The notes: generated by a model not told the origin, from the sequence alone. A stretch of DNA of 64,000 bases from JAUYQR01 sp963822435 (GCA_963822435.1 CAWGHN010000004.1:1054001-1118000), one strand, 5' to 3'. Counted from the first letter of the stretch, positions 50,587 to 59,493 are shown. Made by a program: numbers and translations.

Positions 50587-51938
50587 GCGCGGGCCTTGAG
50601 GGCGGAAAGGCGGCTGCGGTAGCGCGCTTCGATCCGGTCACGGGCGATGTGGCGGCCGGATGCAACGATGTGGCGGCCTGCGGTCCACAGGTCGCGGACC
50701 GGGCGCTCACGGCTGGCGAATATCCATGCGTCAAGAAGGGTATCACCGGACTGATCCTCGACATCCGACGTGTCGGGAACCATCAAGTCCGCCCATCGGC
50801 CCGGAGCGATGGCCCCCGATCTGCGGCCTGCGGCCTGAGCGCCACCCTGAAGGCTCGCGTCCAGAAGCACGCGACCTGTCGAACGGCTGGCATCGGCTAT
50901 CACGGCCCGGGCTTTCTGGCCAAGGCGTTGGGAATACTCCAGCAGCCGAAGTTCGCCGGTCAGCGAGATTTGCACGTTGCTGTCGGTGCCGACGCCAAGC
51001 CGCCCCCCAGCGGCCTGCCAGCCGGGGCCGTCAAAGATACCGTCGCCAAGGTTCGCCTCGGTGATTGGGCAAAGGCCGGCAACCGCGCCGGTTTTCGCCA
51101 GTCTGACGGTTTCACCGGGCTGCATCTGAGTGGCGTGAATCATGCACCAGCGCTGGTCGACGGGCAGATTTGCAAGCGCCCATTCGACCGGGCGGGCGCC
51201 ATAGGCGGCCTGGACTTCGGCCACCTCGGCCACCTGTTCGGCGAGGTGCAGGTGGATCGGGCCCTGGTTTCGGGCAACCTCGACCAAAGAGGCGCGGCTG
51301 ACGGCGCGGAGAGAATGGGGAGCAACGCCAGTGCCGTCGTCGGGACGGGCAAGGGCTTGCCGGGCGGCGGCGTGCAGGGCCTGAAAGCGGTCGAGGTCGC
51401 AGCCAAACCGCAATTGCCCGCCAGCCAGAGCCCGCCCATCGCAGCCGCCCTGTTCATAGAGCACCGGCAGCAGGGTCAGGCCAAACCCCGTGTCGGCAGC
51501 GGCGGCGGCGATACGAGCCGAAAGCTCGGCGGGATTGTCGTAGGGCGCACCGCCGGGCTGGTGGTGAAGGTAGTGAAATTCGGCAACCGCAGCATAGCCC
51601 GCCTCGGCCATCTCGATCATCGCGAGGGCGGCGATGGCCTCCACGTCTTCGGGGGTGAGATGGTCGAGGAAGCGGTACATCAGGGTGCGCCAGGTCCAGA
51701 AACTGTCCTGCCCTGCCGTCCGCGCCTCGGTCAGCCCGGCCATCGCACGCTGAAAGGTGTGGGAGTGAAGGTTGACCGGCGCCGGCAGGATAAGTGCGTG
51801 GCGCTCACCTTCGGGAGCGGTGTTGGCGGTGACATCGGTGATCCGGCCCTCGGAGACCGTGATCCGCACATCCTTTGCCCAACCGTCCGGGAGCAGGGCA
51901 GCTTGCGCGTGCAGGATCATTTTGGCCTCGCTTGACAT
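50583..51938 (-). CDS. hutF: Formimidoylglutamate deiminase
   Basis: HutF removes ammonia from N-formimino-L-glutamate to give N-formylglutamate, the five-step Hut pathway of Pseudomonas and many alphaproteobacteria. The 451-residue amidohydrolase has the metal motif PVNLHSHTFQRAMAGL, HLHLAEQVAEVAEVQ-like segment IHLHLAEQ, CMIHATQMQPGE and GVGTDSNVQISLTGELRLLE. It overlaps hutC by four bases. A matching hutG (formylglutamate amidohydrolase) is not in the window. Confidence 0.93.
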   Translation of the reverse strand: MSSEAKMILHAQAALLPDGWAKDVRITVSEGRITDVTANTAPEGERHALILPAPVNLHSHTFQRAMAGLTEARTAGQDSFWTWRTLMYRFLDHLTPEDVEAIAALAMIEMAEAGYAAVAEFHYLHHQPGGAPYDNPAELSARIAAAAADTGFGLTLLPVLYEQGGCDGRALAGGQLRFGCDLDRFQALHAAARQALARPDDGTGVAPHSLRAVSRASLVEVARNQGPIHLHLAEQVAEVAEVQAAYGARPVEWALANLPVDQRWCMIHATQMQPGETVRLAKTGAVAGLCPITEANLGDGIFDGPGWQAAGGRLGVGTDSNVQISLTGELRLLEYSQRLGQKARAVIADASRSTGRVLLDASLQGGAQAAGRRSGAIAPGRWADLMVPDTSDVEDQSGDTLLDAWIFASRERPVRDLWTAGRHIVASGRHIARDRIEARYRSRLSALKARA

Positions 51939-51961
51939 ACGCAGTTATGTATAGACATATT
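51932..51961 (+). promoter_or_regulatory. hutI promoter with HutC-type operator
   Basis: TTGACA (51932-51937) and CATATT (51956-51961) have an 18-base spacer. Inside it, TATGT-ATAG-ACATA (51946-51959) is a perfect 5-bp-arm inverted repeat of the kind bound by GntR/HutC repressors. The divergent hutF start codon overlaps the -35. Confidence 0.5.
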
Positions 51962-51993
51962 AGCCAAACACGCAGACATAAAGCAAGGTCCCA

Positions 51994-53193
51994 ATGTCGC
52001 TGCTCCTGACCGATGCCACACTTGCCACGATGACCGGTGGCTATGGGCTGATCCCTGACGGGGCGGTTGCCGTCGCGGACGCAAAAGTTGTCTGGGTGGG
52101 AAAATCTGCAGAGATTCCGTCGCCATACCAAAGCTTTAGCCGCATGGGCTGCGGAGGACGCCTGGTTACGCCCGGCCTCATTGACTGTCACACCCATGTG
52201 GTCTTTGGCGGTGACCGCGCGGCCGAGTTCGAGATGCGGCTGAACGGCGCAAGCTATGAGGCGGTCGCGCGGGCCGGAGGGGGGATTCTGTCCACGGTGA
52301 AGGCAACGCGGGCAGCATCCGAAGCGGAACTTCTGGCAACCGCCCTGCACAGGATTGACCTGATGATCGCAGCAGGCGCGACAGTGGTCGAAGTGAAGTC
52401 GGGCTATGGGCTGACCGTGGCGGACGAGGTCAAGGTGCTTCGTGTCGCGCGCGCCATGGCGGACGCCCGGCGCGTGCATGTGGTGACGACGCATCTGGCA
52501 GCACATGCCATTCCGCCCGAATTCTCCGGCCGCGCCGCTGCCTATATCGCGGAAGTCGCAATTCCCTCGCTGCGGGCGGCCCATGCCCAGGGGTTGGTCG
52601 ATCAGGTCGACGCGTTTTGCGAGGGGATCGCGTTTTCACCCGCCGAACTGCGCCCGCTGTTTGCAGTGGCGGCAGAGCTGGGCCTTCCGGTGAAGCTGCA
52701 CGCCGAACAATTGTCGGACCTCAAGGGCGCTGTGATGGCCGCTGAACACGGCGCGCTGTCGGCGGACCATCTGGAATATCTGGCGGCGGATGGCGTGGCG
52801 GCGATGGCAGCGGCGGGGACGGTTGCGGTGATCCTGCCGGGCGCGTTCTACACGCTGCGCGAGACGCAGGCCCCGCCAATCGCCGCCTTGCGCGCGGCGG
52901 GGGTGCGGATGGCGGTGGCGACCGACATGAACCCCGGATCGTCGCCAATCGCCTCATTGCCACTGGCGATGAACATGGCCTGCACGCTTTTCCGCCTGAC
53001 ACCGGAAGAGGCGCTGATGGGCGCGACCGTCCATGCGGCGGCGGCGCTCGGGCTGGCCGACCGGGGCCGCATCGAAACGGGCCAACGCGCTGACCTGTGC
53101 ATCTGGGAGGCGCGGAATCCGGCGGAACTGTCTTACCGCATTGGCGCGACCCCGCTTCATTCCCGCATTTTCGGAGGCGAAATTGACCGCTGA
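51994..53193 (+). CDS. hutI: Imidazolonepropionase
   Basis: HutI hydrolyses imidazolonepropionate to formiminoglutamate. The 399-residue amidohydrolase has the zinc motif LIDCHTHVVFGGDRAAEFEM, VEVKSGYGLTVADEVKVL, THLAAHAIPPEF, and VATDMNPGSSPIASLPLAMN near the C-terminus, all typical. It is the first gene of the hutI-hutH-hutU unit and overlaps hutH by 11 bases. Confidence 0.96.
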   Translation: MSLLLTDATLATMTGGYGLIPDGAVAVADAKVVWVGKSAEIPSPYQSFSRMGCGGRLVTPGLIDCHTHVVFGGDRAAEFEMRLNGASYEAVARAGGGILSTVKATRAASEAELLATALHRIDLMIAAGATVVEVKSGYGLTVADEVKVLRVARAMADARRVHVVTTHLAAHAIPPEFSGRAAAYIAEVAIPSLRAAHAQGLVDQVDAFCEGIAFSPAELRPLFAVAAELGLPVKLHAEQLSDLKGAVMAAEHGALSADHLEYLAADGVAAMAAAGTVAVILPGAFYTLRETQAPPIAALRAAGVRMAVATDMNPGSSPIASLPLAMNMACTLFRLTPEEALMGATVHAAAALGLADRGRIETGQRADLCIWEARNPAELSYRIGATPLHSRIFGGEIDR

Positions 53194-54712
53194 AATCCTG
53201 AACCCCGGCCGCACCACTCTGCGGCAACTGGAACGCATCTGGCGCGAGGCGGCGCCTGCGCGGCTGGACCCTTCGGCCAAGGCGGGGGTCGTGGCGGCGG
53301 CGGCGCACATTGCCCGCGCGGCGGCCGGGACGGCGGCGGTCTACGGCGTGAACACCGGGTTTGGCAAGCTGGCCAGCCTGAAGATCGCACCGGAAGATAC
53401 TGCCACGCTTCAGAAAAATCTGATCCTGAGCCATTGCTGCGGAGTTGGTAAGGCGATGGAGCCGGCGACCGTTCGGCTGATGATGGCGTTGAAACTTCTG
53501 TCCCTCGGGCGCGGGGCGTCTGGCGTGCGGTGGGACATCGTGACGTTGATCGAAGGCATGCTGGCCAAGGGCGTGGTGCCTGTGATCCCGGCGCAAGGCT
53601 CGGTCGGGGCGTCGGGTGACCTGGCCCCCCTTGCCCATATGGCGGCGGCGATGATCGGTGAAGGCGAGGCGGTTTTCGCGGGCGAAACGCTGGCGGGTCG
53701 CGAAGCGTTGGAGCGGGCTGGGTTGCAGCCAGTGGTGCTGGGCCCGAAGGAAGGGTTGGCGCTGATCAATGGCACACAGTTTTCGACAGCTTACGCGCTG
53801 GCAGGGTTGTTTGACGGCTGGCGCGCGGCGCAGACGGCACTGGTGACAAGCGCCATGTCAACCGACGCGATCATGGGCTCCACCGCGCCACTTGCGCCCG
53901 AAATCCACTCGCTTCGCGGCCATGCCGGGCAGATCGAGGCGGCAGCGGCGATGCGGGATCTGCTGGACGGCTCGGAAATTCGCGAAAGCCACCGTGAGGG
54001 CGATACGCGCGTGCAGGACCCCTACTGCATCCGCTGCCAGCCGCAGGTAACCGGCGCCGCGATGGACGTGCTGCGGATGGCCGCGCGGACGCTGGAGGTG
54101 GAGGCAAACGCAGCGACGGACAACCCCCTTGTTCTGACCGACGGAAAAATCGTGTCTGGTGGAAACTTCCACGCCGAACCCGTTGGCTTTGCAGCAGATA
54201 TGATCGCGATGGCCTTGGCCGAGATTGGCGCCATTGCGCAGCGGCGGGTGGCATTGATGGTCGATCCGGTGCTGTCATTCGATCTGCCAGCGTTCCTGAC
54301 GCCGAAGCCGGGGTTGAACTCTGGTTTCATGATCGCCGAGGTTACGACAGCGGCTTTGATGAGCGAAAACAAGCATCTGGCGCATCCGACAGTGATCGAT
54401 TCCACCCCAACCTCAGCCAACCAGGAAGATCACGTCAGCATGGCCGCCCATGGCGCGCGGCGGCTGGTGCGGATGAATGCAAACCTGCAGGCGATCCTTG
54501 GGGTCGAGGCTTTGTGCGCGGCCCAAGGCATCGGGTTCCGCGCGCCGTTGGAAACCTCGCCCCCGTTGCAGCGGGCCGTTGCGCGCATCCGCCGCGACGT
54601 GCCGGCGCTGGAAGATGACCGCTACCTTGCCCCCGATCTTGCCGCCGCCGCCCTGATGGTGGCCGACGGCAGCCTTGCCCACGCCACCCTGACCCCTTTG
54701 CCGGAGCTTTGA
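53183..54712 (+). CDS. hutH: Histidine ammonia-lyase
   Basis: HutH converts histidine to urocanate and ammonia. The 509-residue protein has the Ala-Ser-Gly triad that cyclises to the MIO cofactor (QGSVGASGDLAPLAH), YGVNTGFGKLASLK and TDNPLVLTDGKIVSGGNFHA. The likely start is TTG at 53183, with GGAGG upstream; it overlaps the hutI end by 11 bases. An in-frame ATG farther upstream lies inside hutI. hutU starts one base after its stop codon. Confidence 0.95.
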   Translation: MTAEILNPGRTTLRQLERIWREAAPARLDPSAKAGVVAAAAHIARAAAGTAAVYGVNTGFGKLASLKIAPEDTATLQKNLILSHCCGVGKAMEPATVRLMMALKLLSLGRGASGVRWDIVTLIEGMLAKGVVPVIPAQGSVGASGDLAPLAHMAAAMIGEGEAVFAGETLAGREALERAGLQPVVLGPKEGLALINGTQFSTAYALAGLFDGWRAAQTALVTSAMSTDAIMGSTAPLAPEIHSLRGHAGQIEAAAAMRDLLDGSEIRESHREGDTRVQDPYCIRCQPQVTGAAMDVLRMAARTLEVEANAATDNPLVLTDGKIVSGGNFHAEPVGFAADMIAMALAEIGAIAQRRVALMVDPVLSFDLPAFLTPKPGLNSGFMIAEVTTAALMSENKHLAHPTVIDSTPTSANQEDHVSMAAHGARRLVRMNANLQAILGVEALCAAQGIGFRAPLETSPPLQRAVARIRRDVPALEDDRYLAPDLAAAALMVADGSLAHATLTPLPEL

Positions 54713-54713
54713 C

Positions 54714-56387
54714 ATGACCCGCCACAACACCCGCGACATCTATCCCGCGACCGGCACCGAGATCAGCGCGAAAAGCTGGCTGACCGAGGCACCCTTGCGG
54801 ATGCTGATGAACAACCTGCACCCGGATGTGGCGGAAAATCCCCATGAACTGGTGGTTTACGGCGGCATCGGGCGGGCGGCGCGGACGTGGGAGGATTTTG
54901 ACCGGATCGTTGCCAGCTTGCGCGATCTGGAGGCGGACGAGACGCTTCTGGTGCAATCGGGCAAGCCTGTGGGGATCTTCCGCACCCACAAGGACGCGCC
55001 GCGGGTGCTGATCGCGAATTCGAACCTCGTGCCGCATTGGGCGACGTGGGACCATTTCAACGAGTTGGATAAGAAGGGTCTGGCGATGTACGGCCAGATG
55101 ACGGCGGGGTCATGGATCTATATCGGCACGCAAGGCATCGTGCAGGGAACGTATGAGACTTTTGCCGAAGCAGGGCGGCAGCATTACGGCGGATCGTTGA
55201 AGGGGCGCTGGATCCTGACCGGGGGCCTTGGTGGCATGGGCGGGGCGCAGCCGTTGGCGGCGGTGATGGCCGGGGCGTGCTGCCTGGCGGTAGAGTGTGA
55301 CGAGACGCGGATCGATTTCCGCCTGCGCACCCGCTATGTCGACGCGAAGGCGCGAACGCTGGACGAGGCTTTGGCGATGATCGCCGAGTGGACGGCAGCG
55401 GGCGAGGCGAAGTCGGTCGGCCTGCTGGGAAACGCGGCGGATGTGTTCCCGGAACTGGTGCGGCGGATGAAAGCCGGGGGTGTGCGGCCAGACATCGTGA
55501 CGGACCAGACGAGCGCCCACGATCCGTTGAACGGCTATTTGCCGCAGGGCTGGACGGTGGAGCAGGCCAAGGCCGCGCGCGAGACGGACCCAAAGTCAGT
55601 AGAGCATGCCGCGCGGGCGTCGATGAAGACCCATGTCGCGGCAATGGTGGATTTCTGGAACGCAGGCGTGCCGACCTTGGATTATGGCAACAACATCCGG
55701 CAGGTGGCGCTGGATGAAGGGTTGGAGAACGCGTTTGCGTTTCCGGGGTTCGTGCCGGCCTATATCCGGCCGCTGTTCTGCCGGGGGATCGGGCCGTTCC
55801 GGTGGTGCGCCCTCAGTGGCGACCCGGAAGATATCTACAAGACCGATGCGGCGATGAAGCGGCTGTTCCCGGCGAATGAGCACCTGCACAACTGGCTTGA
55901 CATGGCGCGGGAGCGGATCGCGTTTCAGGGGCTGCCGGCGCGGATCTGCTGGATCGGGCTGGGTGACCGGCACAGGGCGGGGCTGATGTTCAACGCGATG
56001 GTCGCGAGCGGCGAGTTGAAGGCGCCGATCGTGATCGGGCGGGATCATCTGGACTCGGGGTCGGTGGCGAGCCCGAACCGGGAGACGGAGGCGATGAAGG
56101 ATGGGTCGGACGCGGTGAGCGACTGGCCGCTTCTCAATGCCTTGTTGAATACGGCGTCGGGGGCCACTTGGGTGTCGCTGCATCATGGGGGCGGTGTGGG
56201 GATGGGGTTCAGCCAGCATTCCGGCATGGTCGTGGTGGCCGATGGCACCGAGGATGCGGCGCGGCGGCTGTCGAATGTGTTGTGGAATGACCCGGCGACG
56301 GGGGTGATGCGGCACGCGGATGCGGGGTATGAGATCGCCCGCGATTGCGCGGTGGAACATGGGCTGCGGTTGCCGGGGATCTTGTGA
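54714..56387 (+). CDS. hutU: Urocanate hydratase
   Basis: HutU adds water to urocanate, with tightly bound NAD. The 557-residue protein has LTGGLGGMGGAQPLAAVMAG (NAD site), VTDQTSAHDPLNGYLPQGWT, FPGFVPAYIRPLFCRGIGPF and LHHGGGVGMGFSQHSGMVVV. Length is normal for the family. It is the last hut gene here; a short palindrome follows its stop. Confidence 0.97.
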   Translation: MTRHNTRDIYPATGTEISAKSWLTEAPLRMLMNNLHPDVAENPHELVVYGGIGRAARTWEDFDRIVASLRDLEADETLLVQSGKPVGIFRTHKDAPRVLIANSNLVPHWATWDHFNELDKKGLAMYGQMTAGSWIYIGTQGIVQGTYETFAEAGRQHYGGSLKGRWILTGGLGGMGGAQPLAAVMAGACCLAVECDETRIDFRLRTRYVDAKARTLDEALAMIAEWTAAGEAKSVGLLGNAADVFPELVRRMKAGGVRPDIVTDQTSAHDPLNGYLPQGWTVEQAKAARETDPKSVEHAARASMKTHVAAMVDFWNAGVPTLDYGNNIRQVALDEGLENAFAFPGFVPAYIRPLFCRGIGPFRWCALSGDPEDIYKTDAAMKRLFPANEHLHNWLDMARERIAFQGLPARICWIGLGDRHRAGLMFNAMVASGELKAPIVIGRDHLDSGSVASPNRETEAMKDGSDAVSDWPLLNALLNTASGATWVSLHHGGGVGMGFSQHSGMVVVADGTEDAARRLSNVLWNDPATGVMRHADAGYEIARDCAVEHGLRLPGIL

Positions 56388-56404
56388 TGTCCCACGGTGG
56401 GACA
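56388..56404. repeat. Palindrome TGTCCCAC-G-GTGGGACA, copy 2
   Basis: Same arms as the palindrome at 10796-10810, and again immediately after a stop codon. TTTT follows, so as RNA GTCCC/GGGAC would act as a small terminator hairpin. Confidence 0.6.
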
Positions 56405-56438
56405 TTTTCAGAAGCGTTTGTCTTCAAACGGTTGATGG

Positions 56439-56471
56439 GAGCGTTAAGGGGTTGTTAACCGCTTAACGCTC
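56439..56471. promoter_or_regulatory. Inverted repeat with a CtrA-like TTAA-N7-TTAA site
   Basis: GGAGCGTTAAG and CTTAACGCTCC form an 11-bp inverted repeat. Inside, TTAA-GGGGTTG-TTAAC (56444-56459) matches the CtrA consensus. It lies between convergent genes, overlapping the stop of the YdeI-like gene, so a terminator-like or replication-linked role is equally possible. Confidence 0.35.
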
Positions 56472-57083
56472 CTGCGCGCCTTTGCCGGAGAGGATGCGCG
56501 GGCGGGCTTTTTCGATGCGATTGAGCCGGGTGGCGGAGGTTTTTGCGCCCGACAGGAGGATCACGTAGCTGCGCTGGCGGCCGGGGGTCAGGCGGTGGAA
56601 CGCCTCGGCAAGGTCGGGGTCCATGTCGAGGGCTTCGATCAGTTCGGGGGGCAGGTCGATATCGGTTTGCGGTTTCGCGGGCAGAACCCCGGCCTCGGCG
56701 TAGCCCATCGCCTCGGCCAGATAGGCGCGGATCGTGGGTTCCATTGCACGGGGCGCACCGGGGTCGGTGAAGCGCAGGCTGTCGGGGTGCTGGGTGTTCG
56801 GGCCTTGGCGTTCCAGGGCGCGGTCGGGGTCTTGCAGCAGGGCCGCATTGAAGAAGTTCAGCCGGAAATCCCCGCGCAAGGCACCGATCAGGGCAATGTT
56901 GCGACCGGCGTGCATGTAGCAGGGATGGCCCCATTTCACCGTCTCGGTCAGCCCCGCATCGCGGCAGATGCGGCGCAGGTCGGCGAGGCCTGTGGCCCAG
57001 AGGCGGGTGGAACAGTCGGGCATCGCGAAACGGACGCAGCGGCCGCAGCCGAGGGTGAAGTAGTCCTCGATGTCGGTGATCAT
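56463..57083 (-). CDS. YdeI/OmpD-associated family protein
   Basis: The 206-residue protein has an N-terminal DUF1801-like domain (RLWATGLADLRRICRDAGLT, then VKWGHPCYMHAGRNIALIGA) and a C-terminal OmdA/YdeI segment (LTPGRQRSYVILLSGAKTSA, RLNRIEKARPRILSGKGA). The family is cytosolic and of unclear function. Start MITDIEDYF at 57083; upstream in-frame codons fall in the inverted repeat. It is convergent with hutU. Confidence 0.83.
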   Translation of the reverse strand: MITDIEDYFTLGCGRCVRFAMPDCSTRLWATGLADLRRICRDAGLTETVKWGHPCYMHAGRNIALIGALRGDFRLNFFNAALLQDPDRALERQGPNTQHPDSLRFTDPGAPRAMEPTIRAYLAEAMGYAEAGVLPAKPQTDIDLPPELIEALDMDPDLAEAFHRLTPGRQRSYVILLSGAKTSATRLNRIEKARPRILSGKGAQER

Positions 57084-57098
57084 CGGCTTTCCTTCCGT

Positions 57099-57245
57099 GA
57101 GCCCCCCTCCCCATCCCTCCCCCACGAGGGGGGAGGGAGGCGCTGGGTGAGGCGTCGGTCAAAGGCACGCAAGGTGTGCAGTGCGATTTGATGCGGTCAA
57201 GAACCTCCCTCCCTACTTGTGCGGGAGGGATGGGGTGGGAGGCGG
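57099..57245. repeat. MITE-like element with ~44-base inverted arms
   Basis: The left arm (57099-57142, CCCTCCCCATCCCTCCCCCA core) and the right arm (57202-57245) are imperfect inverted copies, roughly 30 of 44 positions matching, around a ~60-base centre. It fills the gap between the YdeI-like and PHP genes and contains no reading frame. It may be a non-autonomous element or a bidirectional stem-loop. Confidence 0.5.
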
Positions 57246-58170
57246 TCAGAGCCAGATCGGGTTCGACCAGGCGCGTTTGCCGGCAGCGTCGATCACCGCG
57301 ACGCGGAGCCAGGGCGAGGCGTTGAGCCGAGCGAGCGGGACGGAGGCGCGGGTCATCGAGTGACCGTGGACGGCCTTGGCACCAGTGCCGTGGCCCAGTG
57401 CGACGACGGAGGCGGCGGCGGAACATTCGACGGTGACATGGTCGCCTTCGACGGTGACGCTGCGAATTTCCGGGCCCTTGGGAGGAGTAGAAGGCACCGT
57501 CCTTCAGCGCCTGCAACAAGGCTTCGGGCGTGTTTTCGGTGGCTTTCACCATGACCCAGCCGCCAAAATGGTCGGGCTCGTGGAAATGCGCATCGTCGGT
57601 GGCGATGAGGCTGAGGCGGCGGCCTTCGGTCAAAAGAAGGTCGGCGATGGCGGCACCATCGGGGCGGTCGCAGCCGGTGGCGCAGCCGTGGTTGTAGATC
57701 TCGACCGCGTGGGCGGCGGTGATCGAGCGGGCGTCGGCCAGCGTGAGGCCGGACCATTGCGGGTGCGCGACGGCGACGAAGGCACCGGCAGCGACGGCGC
57801 GGGCGGCGATTTCGGGCCCCGATTCCTGACCCGCGACGGGCAGGAAGCCGGGCGCGTTCGAGGGCGCGAAATCGGGCGGCAGGCCAACGGCGAGGATGTG
57901 CCAAAGTTCGCCGTTCGACATGGCGCCGGAGTGCAGTTCAGCGCCGAGGATGGTGGTGAAGCCGTCGCTGCGGAAGGGTTTGGTGTCGACGATCGGATAG
58001 CCGTAGGTGCCGATGAAATGGTCGGTCAGGGCAAGGAAATCATAGCCTTCGGCACGGTAGCGGCGGCAGACCTCTTCGGGTGCCAGCACCCCGTCGGAGC
58101 GGGTGGAGTGGGTGTGGATGTTGCCGCGCCAGAACCGGCCGGGGTTGGTGAAGGCGATGTGGGTGGTCAT
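57246..58170 (-). CDS. PHP-domain metallohydrolase (CehA/McbA family), apparent 1-base frameshift
   Basis: The N-terminal 220 or so residues carry the PHP metal motifs GNIHTHSTRSDGVLAPEEV, ALTDHFIGTYGYP, GAELHSG, VAVAHPQWSGL and IATDDAHFHEP. After FYSSQGP near 57475 the frame is lost; one base out, the conserved end resumes as GPEIRSVTVEGDHVTVECSA and stops at 57246 with SNPIWL. Removing one base within GGGCCCGG restores 307 residues. The original frame would continue far into the next gene with unnatural composition. The family hydrolyses phosphoesters or amides; substrate unknown. It overlaps the glycerate kinase gene by four bases. Confidence 0.85.
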
Positions 58171-59372
58171 GGTTGCCCTTTGATCAGCACTTGCAGGTCG
58201 GCCACGTTGGTGCCGGTGCCGCCCGTCATCAGAAGATCATCCGAGGCGGCAAGGCAAGGGTTGCTGTCGTTTTGTGACAGGCGCGCGACAGGGTCGACGC
58301 CCTTGGCGCGCATTCGGGCGAGGCTGCCGTGATCGACGAGGGCGCCTGCGGCCTCGGTCGGGCCATCGCGGCCATCGGTGCCGCCCGAGAGGAACACCCA
58401 CGGGGCGGGCCAGGTCTGCGCCTCGGCCAGAAGTGCAAGGCGGAGGGCCAGTTCCTGATTGCGGCCGCCAAGGCCCCTGCCCTTCAGCACGACCGTGGTT
58501 TCGCCGCCAAAGAGCGTGATGCCGGGGCCGGAGGCGGCGATGCGTTGGGCGGCGTCGGCCACATCGCCGATCAGGGGGGCGTCGGGGACGTGTGCGCCGG
58601 GGGCGGCGGCGGCCATCGCGAGGACGGATGTGCGGTTGGAGCCGATCAGGAGGTTGGTGGCGGGCGGCAGGGGCGGCAGCGGGGCCTCGGGCGCGGTGAG
58701 GTGGGCGCGGACGGAGGCGGGCAGCGCGTCCCAGAGGTGGTGGGCGTGCAGGATCGCCGCGGCCTCGGCGCGGGTGCCCAAGGGGGCGACGGTGGGGCCG
58801 GAGGCGATGGCGCGGAGGTCGTCGCCGATGACATCGGACAGGATCAATGCGGTGACGTGGGCCGGCGCTGCGGCACGGACAAGGCCGCCGCCCTTGAGGC
58901 GTGACAGTTGCTGGCGGACGAGGTTCATCTGGCTGATCTCGGCCCCCGAACCAAGGAGCAGGCGGTTGACGGCGGCCTTGTCCTCGAGGCTGACGCCAGC
59001 GACCGGGGCGGGCAACAGGGCCGACCCGCCGCCGGAGATCAGCGCGAGGACGTGCTGGCCCGGCTGCATCCGCGACAGTCGGTGAAGGATGTGGGCGGCG
59101 GCGGCGGCACCGCGGGCGTCGGGGACCGGATGGCTGGAGGCGAGAACGGTGGCGCCGTGGAGGGGCGCGGCGTTTTCGTCATTGGTGACGACGAGGGTGT
59201 CGGTCGGGCCGTAGTGCTGCAGGGCGGCGCGGGCCATCGCCGTTGCGGCCTTGCCGACGCTGAGGATCAGGTCGGGGCGCGGCAGGCCGGGCAGCGCCTG
59301 CGCCACGGCACGAAGGGGGTCGGCCGCAACGAGCCCTGCGTGGAACAGACGGGTGGCTTCGGCCCGGAGCAT
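58167..59372 (-). CDS. Glycerate 2-kinase (MOFRL/DUF4147 family)
   Basis: The 401-residue protein phosphorylates glycerate to 2-phosphoglycerate in serine-cycle, glyoxylate or tartrate metabolism (GckA/TtuD type). It has LILSVGKAATAMARAALQHY, VLALISGGGSALLPAPVAGV, RQQLSRLKGGGLVRAAAPA and ETTVVLKGRGLGGRNQELAL, the last being the MOFRL motif. The start MLRAEATRL at 59372 is chosen because it gives the family N-terminus. The PHP gene overlaps its end. Confidence 0.92.
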   Translation of the reverse strand: MLRAEATRLFHAGLVAADPLRAVAQALPGLPRPDLILSVGKAATAMARAALQHYGPTDTLVVTNDENAAPLHGATVLASSHPVPDARGAAAAAHILHRLSRMQPGQHVLALISGGGSALLPAPVAGVSLEDKAAVNRLLLGSGAEISQMNLVRQQLSRLKGGGLVRAAAPAHVTALILSDVIGDDLRAIASGPTVAPLGTRAEAAAILHAHHLWDALPASVRAHLTAPEAPLPPLPPATNLLIGSNRTSVLAMAAAAPGAHVPDAPLIGDVADAAQRIAASGPGITLFGGETTVVLKGRGLGGRNQELALRLALLAEAQTWPAPWVFLSGGTDGRDGPTEAAGALVDHGSLARMRAKGVDPVARLSQNDSNPCLAASDDLLMTGGTGTNVADLQVLIKGQP

Positions 59373-59493
59373 CGCGTTTCCTTTCACGTTCGACTGATCC
59401 TTGCCCGTTTGATGCAAAATCGACAAGGTTCCCCTCGCTGGTGAACTGGGTTCATGGTATTCTTTTGCAATCATACGTTGAGTGGAGAGACTG

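Noticed and set aside
56455..57470. C-terminal continuation of the PHP protein beyond the frameshift
   Set aside because: Arg/Pro-rich composition, runs through an inverted repeat and a real gene; the true C-terminus is in another frame.
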